A DNA stretch of 64,000 nt from assembly GCF_900230185.1 (NCBI RefSeq), contig NZ_OCSR01000002.1, forward strand, positions 1,488,001-1,552,000, given 5' to 3'. Positions 7,943 to 21,323 of this stretch are shown here, in pieces (the first letter of the stretch is position 1; each line of letters begins with the position of its first letter). Both the position numbers and the translations under genes were made by a program. The notes below the pieces were generated by a model. It saw nothing but the letters and a program-made list of their open reading frames with translations, was not told the origin of the DNA and ran no database searches. The stretch comes from Burkholderia sp. OK233 (GTDB taxonomy: Bacteria > Pseudomonadota > Gammaproteobacteria > Burkholderiales > Burkholderiaceae).

Positions 7943-10900
7943 ATGGAATCCCCAAACGGGTACGCGCCGCGGATTTATTTTTTTCATTCACTTCTCGTTG
8001 GGCCGCTCGATGCATGGCCCGCGCAGTTCGCTCACGCAGCCGGACTGGGCTTCGATCACGCGCTGATCGGCGGCCTCTTCGAGCCGGGCCGCGCGGGTCA
8101 CGCACAGGTGGTCGGCAACCACGGCCGGCTGCATCCGGTGTTCGAGACTCAGCAACCCGCCGCAGAGGCAATCCGCACGCTCGCGCACGCCGCCCGCCAG
8201 AACGGTCTGGCCTTGCTGGTCGATCTGGTGATCGACCGGATGGCCGCCGATGGCGCGCTGTACGCCGAACATGCCGGCTGGTTCCATCCATTCGAGTCTG
8301 AAGAGGCGCGGCTCGATCCGCGCCATGTGCATCACGAGGACAACGTCGCGTATGCCAACTTCAACGACGCCGCCGGCAGCGCAGCGCTAGTCGGCTGGTG
8401 GACACAGCAACTGCTGGCGCTGGCCGACGCCGGTGTCGGCGGCTTTCGGTTCGATTCGCCGCATCGTGTGCCGGCCGCGGTTTGGCGGCAACTCGGCGAC
8501 GCGGTTCGCGCGAAGCATCCCGAGGTGCGTTTCCTCGCCGCGACGCCGGGGCTCGCTCGTGGCGATCTGCTCGGCCTCGCAGGCGCGGGCTTCGACAGAG
8601 CGTTCTCGTCGGTGCGCTGGTGGGACTTCCGCGCCAGCTGGATGGTGGAAGAGCATGCCGCGCTCGCCCGCATCGCCGCCCCCATCGCCTTTCCCGAAGC
8701 GCCTTACGGCACCCGTCTCGCCGCCGATCTGAGCGACGCGCACGACGCCGCCATCATCGAACGGGCCTACCGGCGCGCGCTATTCGCGTCAGCCTCGACC
8801 GGCACCGGCTGGATGATGCCGATGGGCTTCGAATATGGCGTCACCGAGCCCATGTCGCAGACACGCGGCGACGCTTCGCAGTTTGCGCTGGCCTGCCGGT
8901 CGAGGCGATTCGATCTCTCGGAACGGGTCAGCCATGCAAACGAAGTCGTGCGCAATACGAAAACGCTGCACGCGAACGGCGAATTGCGCCCGCTAAGCGG
9001 GCCCGGCGCGCCCGCAGCCGTCTTGCTGCGCGCCGACGCGCCCGATCTGCGCGACGCCGGCGAAGCGATCCTGATCGCCATCAATCCCGAACTCGGTGCG
9101 CCGGTCCGTGTCGATCCAGCCCATTTCCTCGCGGGCGTACCGGGCAACTTCACGCGCTTTGTCCCGCTCGACGCACCTGGGAACGCCACATCCGCCGCAT
9201 TGGCGCCGTTCACGCTCGCACCCGGCGCCGTGCGCCTGTTCCGCGCAGCCGCCGATCAGCCGATCCGTCTCGCGCCGCCGATCGACAAGGCGAACAGCAA
9301 GCGCAGCGGCCGCAAGACCGTGCTCGACGCGATCAGCGCGCCGCGCGTGGCGATCGAGAGCGTGACACCCTCGGTCGATAATGGACGATTCCCCGCCAAG
9401 CGCACGGTGGGCGAGCGCGCCGAAATCACCGCCGCGATCTTCGCCGAGGGTCACGACAAGATCGCCGCCGCCGTCGTCTGGCGCGCCGCCGACGAAACCG
9501 CCTGGCACGAAGTGCCGATGAGCCCCGCACAGCCTGCCGGCCTCGATGTCTGGAAAGCGCGCATCCCGCTGGAACGCCTCGGCCGTCACGAATTCACGGT
9601 CATCGCATGGCGCGACGACTTTGCTTCGCTGGTCGAGCATATCCAGAAGAAACTGAAGGCGGGCCAAACCGTCGAACTCGAACTCGACGAAGCCACGCAT
9701 CTGTTCGCCCTGGTGCTCGCCGAAGTGGAAACCGTGGAAGGCGCGGAGGGTACGATAAGCGAGCCGCTCGAACATATCGTCAAGGTCTTCACCAAGGCGG
9801 ATCCGGAGGCGAAGCACGCGCTGCTGCTCGCGCCGACTACCGCGAAGGCGATGACCGCCGCACGCCACCGCCCGTTCCTGAGCCGCGATCCGATCGTCTA
9901 CAAGATCGACGCCGAACGCACCGCGGCAGGCTTTGCAAGCTGGTACGAGATCTTCCCGCGTTCGATGAGCGACGACGAATCCCGTCACGGCACCTTTGCT
10001 GACGTCGTCACGAAACTGCCGCGCATTCGCGACATGGGCTTCGACGTGCTGTACTTCCCGCCGATCCACCCGATCGGCGTCGCGAACCGCAAAGGCCGCA
10101 ACAATACGCTGACCGCGCAGCCGGGCGATGTCGGCAGCCCGTATGCAATCGGTGGGGTCGAGGGCGGCCACACCGCCGTCCACCCCGAACTCGGCACGCT
10201 CGACGACTTCAAGCAGATGCTGGCCGCCGCGCACGCGCACGGCCTCGAAATCGCACTCGACTTCGCGATCCAGTGCTCGCCGGATCACCCATGGCTGAAG
10301 GCGCATCCGACGTGGTTTGCCTGGCGCCCCGACGGCACGCTGCGTTACGCGGAAAATCCGCCGAAGAAGTACCAGGACATCGTCAACCCCGACTTCTATG
10401 CACACGACGCCAAGCCCGATTTGTGGCTCGCGCTGCGCGACGTGTTCCTGTTCTGGATCGAAGCCGGTGTGCACATTTTCCGTGTGGACAATCCGCACAC
10501 CAAGCCGCTGCCGTTCTGGGAATGGGTGATCGACGATGTGCGCTCGCGCTATCCCGACACGATCTTCCTCGCCGAAGCCTTCACCCGGCCGCGCATGATG
10601 AACCGCCTCGGCAAGATCGGCTTCTCGCAGTCGTACACGTATTTCACCTGGCGCGAGTCGAAGCGCGACTTCATCGAGTACATGACCGAGCTCACGCAAA
10701 CCAGCGCGCGTGATTTCTACCGGCCGAATTTCTTCGTCAATACACCGGACATCAACCCGCGGCATTTGCAGTCGTCAGGGCGTTCGGGTTTTCTGATTCG
10801 GGCCGCATTGGCCTCCACGCTCGCCGGATTGTGGGGCGTGTATAGCGGTTTCGAATTGTGCGAGGCCGCTGCGCTACCGAACAGCGAGGAATATCTCGAC

Positions 10901-11391
10901 TCCGAAAAGTATCAACTACGCGCGTGGGACTGGAACCGGCCCGGCAACATCGTCGGCGAAATCAGTGCGTTGAACCGGATTCGCCGCGCAAACCCGGCAT
11001 TGCAAACGCATCTCGGCCTCACGTTCCTCACCGCGCACAACGACAACATCCTGTTCTTCGAAAAAGCGACCGAAGCACGCGACAACGTGATCCTGGTGGC
11101 GATCAATCTCGACCCATTCAACGAACAGGGCGCGGACATCGAATTGTCGTGGGACACTTTCCATCATTGGAATCTGCACGACCATGGCGCGCTGGAAGTG
11201 ACCGATCAGATGACCGGTGCGCGGTTCGAATGGCACGGCCGCTGGCAGCACGTCCGGCTCGGTTCGGGCCAGCCGTTTTCGATCTGGCGCATCGCGCCGC
11301 TCGGCGGCCTGCCCGCTGAACGCCCGGATGATGCCGACAGCGACTATCACGCAGACGACGCTGGCAACCCAACCCCTACGGAAGGTGCGAC

Positions 11392-11395
<4 letters not shown>
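7943..11395 (+). CDS. glgE: Alpha-1,4-glucan:maltose-1-phosphate maltosyltransferase with extra N-terminal pseudo-GH13 domain
   Basis: GlgE transfers maltosyl units from alpha-maltose-1-phosphate to growing alpha-1,4-glucan. The C-terminal part, about residues 465-1140, is a full GlgE: an N-terminal beta domain (IESVTPSVDNGRFPAK), the GH13 barrel with YEIFPRSMS and FPPIHPIG, the nucleophile Asp849 in FRVDNPH, the acid Glu878 in FLAEAF, and Asp936 in NTPDIN. Residues 1-440 are additional: they resemble a GH13 barrel with GFRFDSPH, but the expected acid Glu region reads FLAATPG, so this domain is probably non-catalytic. Total length is 1150 residues against roughly 660-700 for actinobacterial GlgE. 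First gene of the operon; its stop overlaps the treS start (ATGA). The Shine-Dalgarno is weak. Confidence 0.92.
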
Positions 11396-14845
<3,450 letters not shown>

Positions 14846-14853
<8 letters not shown>

Positions 14854-17056
14854 GCATGATCCGGCCGCAGGCCTCCAACCACTCGATATCGACGCGCTCG
14901 TTGAAGCGCGTCACCCCGATCCTTTCTCGCAGCTCGGCATGCATCGGACGGACGCGGGTCCGGTGGTGCGCGCGCTGTTGCCGAACGCCAGGCACGTCAC
15001 CGTGATCTCACGCGCCAACGGCGCGACGCTCGGCGAGCTCGAGCAACTCAGGCCAGGGCTGTTTGCCGGCCGCATCACGTCTGCCGCGCCCTATCGCCTG
15101 CGCATCGACTGGCATGGCACCGTGCAGGAAATCGAGGACACGTATTCGTTCGGCCCCGTTCTCGGCGACGAGCCGTTGGGTCGTCTCGCCGGCGGCGACC
15201 CGTACGCAGTGCTCGAATGTCTCGGCTCACGCCCAATGGAAGTGGACGGCGTGCCGGGTGTGCGCTTCGCCGTCTGGGCGCCAAATGCGCGGCGCGTCTC
15301 GGTGGTCGGCGACTTCAATTCGTGGGACGGTCGCCGTCATCCGATGCGGCTGCGTCATCAGGCGGGTGTGTGGGAACTGTTTGTGCCTCGCGTCGGCCCG
15401 GGCACGCGCTACAAGTACGAATTGCTCTCTCGCGACGGCCATCCGTTGCCGCTGAAGGCCGACCCGTGCGCGATGCAGACGGAATTGCCACCGGGCACCG
15501 CATCGGTGGTCGCGCATGTCGACGAGATTGAGCAGTTTGAATGGACCGACCACGACTGGATTCAGTCGCGCGCCGCCAGACAAACCCCGCGCGCACCGAT
15601 CTCGATCTACGAAGTGCATGCCGAATCGTGGCTGCGCGTCGCCGAAGAAGGCCAGCGCGGGCTCACCTGGGAAGAACTCGCCGACCGGCTGATTCCGTAC
15701 GTGAAAAGCATGGGCTTCACGCACGTGGAATTCATGCCGATTGCCGAGCATCCGTTCGGCGGTTCGTGGGGCTATCAGCCGCTCGGACAGTTCGCGCCGT
15801 CGGCACGCTTCGGCAAGCCCGAGCAGTTCGCCCTGTTCGTCGACAAGGCGCACGCGGCCGGCCTCGGCGTGCTTCTCGACTGGGTACCGGCGCACTTTCC
15901 GAACGACGCGCATGGCCTGATCGATTTCGACGGCACGCCGCTCTACGAGCACGCCGATCCGCGCGAGGGCTATCACCAGGACTGGAACACGATGATCTAC
16001 AACCTCGGCCGCAACGAGGTGAGCGCGTTCCTGGTGGCATCGGGCCTCGCATGGTTGAAGCGCTATCACGTCGACGGCCTGCGCGTGGATGCGGTCGCCT
16101 CGATGCTGTATCGCGACTATTCGCGCGCCGCCGACGAGTGGGTGCCGAACATCCACGGCGGGCGCGAAAATCTCGAATCGATCGCGTTTCTGAAGCGGCT
16201 GAATCATGAAGTCGGCTATGTGCCGGGCGCGCCGGGCGCGATTACGATCGCCGAGGAATCGACCGCGTGGCCGGGCGTGACCGCACGCCTCGAAGACGGC
16301 GGCCTTGGCTTCCAGTTCAAGTGGAACATGGGCTGGATGCACGACACGCTGCACTACATGGAAGAGGACCCGGTTTACCGCCAATACCATCACCACATGA
16401 TGACCTTCGGGATCGTGTACGCGTATTCCGAGCGCTTCGTGCTGCCGCTCTCGCACGACGAGGTGGTGCACGGCAAAGGCTCCCTGCTCGGCAAGATGCC
16501 CGGCGACAGATGGCAGAAGTTCGCCAACCTGCGCGCGTACTTCGGCTTCATGTGGACGCATCCGGGCAAGAAGCTGCTGTTCATGGGCGGCGAATTCGGC
16601 CAGTTGGCCGAATTCGACCACGACACATCGCCCCACTGGCATCTGCTCGACGATCCGAACCATCACGGCGTGCAGAAGCTCGTGCGCGACCTGAACCATC
16701 TGTACAGCGAGGAGCCTGCACTACATCGGCTCGACAGCGAGCCGGGCGGTTTCCAATGGCTAGTCGGCGACGACAGCGGCAACAGCGTGTATGCCTACCG
16801 CCGCACCGATGGCGAAGGCCGTGAACTGGTGGTGGTCTGCAATATGACACCGGTGCCGCAGGTCGGATACCGGATGGGGATGCCGCGCGGCGGCCGCTGG
16901 ACAGAAGTGCTGAATACGGATGCCGGCGTGTACGGCGGCTCGAACATGGGCAATGGCGGGCTGATTCACACCGACAACGTCTCGAGCCACGGCTGGCCGC
17001 ATTCCGCTGCGCTGACGTTGCCACCTTTGGCGACGATCGTTTTGCGCGCAGATTGA
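14846..17056 (+). CDS. glgB: 1,4-alpha-glucan branching enzyme
   Basis: GlgB makes alpha-1,6 branches in the polymer produced by GlgE. The 736-residue protein has the GlgB order: an N-terminal beta domain, a CBM48 domain (VRFAVWAPNARRVSVVGDFN), then the GH13 barrel with nucleophile Asp415 in LRVDAVASMLY, Glu470 in TIAEEST and Asp538 in LSHDEVVHGK. I start it at the ATG at 14846, inside the end of treS, because the upstream frame is treS coding sequence and MSEHDPAAG is a typical GlgB start. The gene ends 98 bases before glgX, with a strong hairpin between. Confidence 0.94.
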
Positions 17057-17071
17057 TAGAAGTGTAGTAAG

Positions 17072-17103
17072 ACGGGCGCGCGGCGGCCAGGCCGCGCGCC
17101 CGT
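17072..17103 (+). repeat. Perfect 13-bp hairpin between glgB and glgX
   Basis: ACGGGCGCGCGGC (17072-17084) pairs exactly with GCCGCGCGCCCGT (17091-17103) across a six-base loop. No T-run follows, so it is not a typical terminator. In an operon it could stabilise the upstream transcript part, lower glgX expression, or be a REP-like element. Confidence 0.6.
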
Positions 17104-17154
17104 TGCATGAAGTCCCACGATAGCGTTCATAAAACAGAACAAGGAAGGGGAATC

Positions 17155-19374
17155 ATGTCGCATGCAATGCCCGACCGGCTTCTGCCCGGTTCGCCCTATC
17201 CGCTCGGCGCCAGCTGGGATGGCCTCGGCGTCAACTTTGCGGTGTTCTCGGCGAATGCGCAGAAAATCGAGCTTTGCCTGTTCGACCCCACCGGTCGCAA
17301 GGAGATCAGGCGCTTCACGCTGCCCGAATGCACCGACGAAATCTGGCACGGCTATTTGCCCAATGCGCACCCCGGCACAGCGTACGGCTTTCGCGCACAT
17401 GGGCCGTATCAGCCGCAGCACGGGCATCGCTTCAATCCGCACAAACTGTTGCTCGATCCGTATGCACGCAAACTGGTCGGGCAGTTTCGCTGGTCCGACG
17501 CGCTGTTCGGCTATCGCGTGCATTCGAATCGTGCCGACCTGTCCATCGACCGGCGCGACTCGGCGCCGGCCATGCCGAAGTGCGTCGTGATCGACGAGGC
17601 TTTCGACTGGTCGCACGACAAGCGCCCGAATGTGCCCTGGGGCGAAACCATCGTCTATGAGACGCATGTGCGCGGCGCGTCGATGTTGCGCGCCGATTTG
17701 CGTCAGCACGAACGCGGCACGTTCGCTGCGCTGGCTTCGCCGGAATTCATCGAACATTTGCTGAAGCTCGGCGTGACCGCCGTTGAATTGCTGCCCGTGC
17801 ATGCGTTTCTGAACGACCGCTTTCTGGTGGAGCGCGGCCTGCGCAATTACTGGGGTTACAACACCGCGGCGTTTTTTGCGCCGGAGCCGTCGTATCTGAG
17901 TTCACACCGGCTCGACGAAATGCGCATCGCCGTGCGTCAGTTGCATGCGGCCGGCATTGAAGTGATTCTCGACGTGGTCTACAACCACACCTGCGAAGGC
18001 AACGAGATGGGGCCGACCGTCTCATGGCGTGGCCTCGACAACGCGAGCTACTACCGCCTGATCCCCGGCGACGAACGCCACCATATCAACGACACCGGCT
18101 GCGGCAATACCGTGAACCTGCCGCATCCGCGCGTGCTGCAGATGGTGATGGATTCGCTGCGCTACTGGTCGACGAAGTTCAACATCGACGGCTTCCGTTT
18201 CGATCTCGGCGTGACGCTCGGCCGTGAGCAGCATGGTTTCGATCCCGGCTCCGGTTTCTTCGACGCATTGCGCCAGGACCCGATCCTGTCGCAACGCAAG
18301 CTGATTTCCGAGCCATGGGACATCGGCCCAGGCGGTTATCAACTCGGCAACCATCCGCCGGGCTTCGCCGAATGGAATGACCGTTTCCGCGACACGGTGC
18401 GCCGCTTCTGGCGCGGTGACGCAGGCCTGCGTCCCGATCTTGCCGCCCGTCTCACCGGTTCCGCCGATCTGTTCAACCGGCGTTTCAGGAAACCGTGGGC
18501 ATCGGTCAACTTTGTCACGTCGCATGACGGTTTTACGCTCGCCGATGTCACCGCGTATGAGCACAAGCACAACGAGGCAAATCGCGAAGACAACAACGAC
18601 GGCCACAATGAAAACTGCAGTCGCAATTGGGGCGTGGAGGGCTCGACCGACGATCCGGTCCTCCTTGAAACCCGCAAACGCGTGGCCCGCTCGCTGATCG
18701 CCACGTTGCTGATGGCGCTCGGCACACCCATGGTGCTGGCAGGCGACGAGTTGCTACGTACGCAGAACGGCAACAACAATGCGTACTGCCAGGATAACGA
18801 ACTATCATGGCTTGACTGGGAGCGCGTGGAGTCACCCGACGGCCGTCAAATGACCGCGTTCGTCGCGCGCGTGATCGCGCTGCGCAAACAGCATCCGCTG
18901 CTGCGCGAAACGCGCTTTCTGTTCGGCGATCGCGAAGTGTTGCCGGGCCTGTTCGATGTCGGCTGGTTCGATGAACACGGCGATCCGCTCACTATCGAAG
19001 CCTGGCAGGATCCCGAAGGCCGCGCGTTCACGCTGCGTCGCGCGGGTCCGGGCTTGAACGGCGAAACGGAAGTATTGTTGATGATGCTCAACGCTGCGGA
19101 CGAAACACGGCGTTTCGCGCCGCCCGCGCCACACCTGGAATGGCATGTGCTGCTGGACACAGCTGAGCCGGAAAGCACGCCGCACCGGTTGGCGGTGCCA
19201 GAGGTCGAAGTGGCCGCGCATAGCCTCGTGATGCTGGCGGCGCAGCCCGTCGGCGAAGCGGATTGGCAGGCGGGCTGGAAGGCCGGCGCGCAGCACGGGC
19301 CGCGGCTGTTGACCGCCCTGCCGCCCGATCCGGGTGCGCATCCGCCGAGCAGCGATACCTCGCCGAGCACGTAG
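17155..19374 (+). CDS. glgX: Glycogen debranching enzyme (isoamylase type)
   Basis: GlgX hydrolyses alpha-1,6 branches of phosphorylase- or amylase-trimmed glucan. The 739-residue protein has a CBM48 N-terminal domain (GVNFAVFSANAQKIELCLFD) and a GH13 barrel with FRFDLGVTLGRE (nucleophile Asp), ISEPWDIG (acid Glu) and TSHDGFTL (Asp). The ATG at 17155 is preceded by AAGGGG at good distance; an ATG at 17107 is in frame but lacks a site. In this operon GlgX probably supplies linear chains to TreY. A 29-base gap separates it from treZ. Confidence 0.92.
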   Translation: MSHAMPDRLLPGSPYPLGASWDGLGVNFAVFSANAQKIELCLFDPTGRKEIRRFTLPECTDEIWHGYLPNAHPGTAYGFRAHGPYQPQHGHRFNPHKLLLDPYARKLVGQFRWSDALFGYRVHSNRADLSIDRRDSAPAMPKCVVIDEAFDWSHDKRPNVPWGETIVYETHVRGASMLRADLRQHERGTFAALASPEFIEHLLKLGVTAVELLPVHAFLNDRFLVERGLRNYWGYNTAAFFAPEPSYLSSHRLDEMRIAVRQLHAAGIEVILDVVYNHTCEGNEMGPTVSWRGLDNASYYRLIPGDERHHINDTGCGNTVNLPHPRVLQMVMDSLRYWSTKFNIDGFRFDLGVTLGREQHGFDPGSGFFDALRQDPILSQRKLISEPWDIGPGGYQLGNHPPGFAEWNDRFRDTVRRFWRGDAGLRPDLAARLTGSADLFNRRFRKPWASVNFVTSHDGFTLADVTAYEHKHNEANREDNNDGHNENCSRNWGVEGSTDDPVLLETRKRVARSLIATLLMALGTPMVLAGDELLRTQNGNNNAYCQDNELSWLDWERVESPDGRQMTAFVARVIALRKQHPLLRETRFLFGDREVLPGLFDVGWFDEHGDPLTIEAWQDPEGRAFTLRRAGPGLNGETEVLLMMLNAADETRRFAPPAPHLEWHVLLDTAEPESTPHRLAVPEVEVAAHSLVMLAAQPVGEADWQAGWKAGAQHGPRLLTALPPDPGAHPPSSDTSPST

Positions 19375-19403
19375 GCGAAAGTAACATCGAATGGTGATGA
19401 ATC

Positions 19404-21323
19404 ATGTCTGAAAGTCCGATTGATCCTCACGCGCATCATCACGCGCATTGCCTGCCGTTCAGCGCCCAGTTGCTGGGCGCGACGGGTGCGAAGCCGCGCA
19501 CGCGGTTCCGTTTCTGGGCGCCCTCGTGCAAGACGGTCCAGGTGGAGATCGAAAATGGACCGGCCCAAGGCGCGCACGACATGACGGCCGCCGGCAACGG
19601 CTGGTTCGAAACGACCGTCGACAGCGGCGCGGGCACGCTGTATCGCTTCCGGCTCGATGGCGAGCATGCGGTGCCCGATCCTGCGTCACGCTTCCAGCCG
19701 CAAGACGTGCACGGCCCGAGCGAAGTGATCGACCCGCGCGCCTACCACTGGGAACATACGAACTGGCACGGTCGGCCATGGGAAGAAACGGTGTTGTACG
19801 AGTTGCACGTCGGCGCGATGGGCGGCTATGCGGGTGTACAGAAACGTCTGGCCGCGCTTGTCGCGCTTGGCGTGACGGCCATCGAACTGATGCCGTTGAA
19901 CGACTTTCCCGGCCGGCACAATTGGGGCTACGACGGCGTGCTGCCGTATGCGCCCGATTCCGCGTACGGCCGCCCCGAAGGACTGAAGGCGCTGATCGAC
20001 GCCGCGCACGGTCTCGGCCTGATGGTGTTTCTCGACGTGGTCTACAACCACTTCGGACCGGACGGCAATTATCTGCACGAATACGCCCGCTCGTTTTTCC
20101 GTGAAGGCACGCACACGCCGTGGGGCCCCGCGATCGATTTTGACCGCAGTGAAGTGAGCGACTTCTTCATCGACAACGCTGTCTACTGGATCAACGAGTA
20201 TCGTCTTGACGGCCTGCGCTTCGACGCGGTGCATGCCATCGACAATCACGCATGGCTGTGCGAATTGTCCGACCATATCCGCGCAAAAGTGCAGCACGGC
20301 CGGCATGTGCATCTAGTGCTGGAAAACGAGCACAACAGCGCGAGCCTGCTGGAAACGCATTTCGACGCGCAGTGGAACGACGACGCGCACAACACGCTGC
20401 ACGTTCTGCTGACGGGCGAAACGGAGGGCTATTACCACGCATACGAGGATCAACCGATCCGTCGCCTTGCCCGCGTGTTGTCGGAAGGTTTCGCGTATCA
20501 AGGTGACCCGTCGCCGATTCACGACGGCGCGCCGCGTGGCGAAGCGAGCCAGCATCTGTCGCCCACCTCGTTCGTGATGTTCTTGCAGAATCACGATCAG
20601 ATCGGCAATCGCGCGTTCGGCGAGCGCCTGCGCAAGCTGACGTCGGACGAAGCGTTGCGCGCCGCCACCGGTTTGCTGCTGCTGTCGCCGCATATCCCCA
20701 TGCTGTTCATGGACGAGGAATACGGCTCAACCCAGCCGTTCCTGTTTTTCACCGACTACACCGGCGAGCTCGCCGACGCCGTGCGCGAAGGGCGGCGTCG
20801 CGAATTCGCACGCTTTTCGGCGTTCAGCGATGAAAAACGGCGCGCGCAGATTCCCGATCCGAACGACGTGCAGACCTTTGCGGCCTCGTCGCCGCCTGAG
20901 CCTGTTCAAGGCCCCGCCGCGGACGACAACGCAAAAGACCGCCTCGACTGGATGCACTTTTATAAATCCGCGCTCGCCGTGCGGGCGAAGCTGATCACGC
21001 CGCGCCTCAAACATGCCAAAGCGTGCGGCTCGACCGTGTTGACCGCCACAAACGGTGGCGACGCCAATGCGCTGATCTCCCGCTGGAAACTCGCCGACGG
21101 CGAAACCTTGTCGATTGCGTTGAATCTCTCGAAGGAGAACGTGGCGTTCCCCGATCTGCCTGCCGGCAAAGTGATTTTCGAAACGCCGCCGCGCGTGCGC
21201 GAGCAGATCGACGCCAAGGTGTTGCCGTCATTCGCGTTCGTCGCGTGGGTGACCGGCGACGTCAGCGACTATGCCATCGGCCACGATGCTCGCATCGCGG
21301 GCCAACAGGAGCGCCACGCGTGA
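19404..21323 (+). CDS. treZ: Malto-oligosyltrehalose trehalohydrolase
   Basis: TreZ cleaves free trehalose from the maltooligosyl-trehalose made by TreY. The 639-residue protein has an N-terminal beta domain (FRFWAPSCKTVQVEIEN) and a GH13 barrel with YELHVGAMGGYAG, NDFPGRHNWGYDGV (typical TreZ), nucleophile Asp in LRFDAVHAID, acid Glu in VLENEHN and Asp in QNHDQIGNRAFG. It lies upstream of malQ, with which it shares a GTGA overlap, and treY is the gene after malQ. Confidence 0.93.
   Translation: MSESPIDPHAHHHAHCLPFSAQLLGATGAKPRTRFRFWAPSCKTVQVEIENGPAQGAHDMTAAGNGWFETTVDSGAGTLYRFRLDGEHAVPDPASRFQPQDVHGPSEVIDPRAYHWEHTNWHGRPWEETVLYELHVGAMGGYAGVQKRLAALVALGVTAIELMPLNDFPGRHNWGYDGVLPYAPDSAYGRPEGLKALIDAAHGLGLMVFLDVVYNHFGPDGNYLHEYARSFFREGTHTPWGPAIDFDRSEVSDFFIDNAVYWINEYRLDGLRFDAVHAIDNHAWLCELSDHIRAKVQHGRHVHLVLENEHNSASLLETHFDAQWNDDAHNTLHVLLTGETEGYYHAYEDQPIRRLARVLSEGFAYQGDPSPIHDGAPRGEASQHLSPTSFVMFLQNHDQIGNRAFGERLRKLTSDEALRAATGLLLLSPHIPMLFMDEEYGSTQPFLFFTDYTGELADAVREGRRREFARFSAFSDEKRRAQIPDPNDVQTFAASSPPEPVQGPAADDNAKDRLDWMHFYKSALAVRAKLITPRLKHAKACGSTVLTATNGGDANALISRWKLADGETLSIALNLSKENVAFPDLPAGKVIFETPPRVREQIDAKVLPSFAFVAWVTGDVSDYAIGHDARIAGQQERHA

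Noticed and set aside
9600..10765. Large minus-strand ORFs (for example 590 codons) opposite glgE
   Set aside because: Antisense shadows of a strongly coding gene; products are Arg/His/Val-rich without domains.
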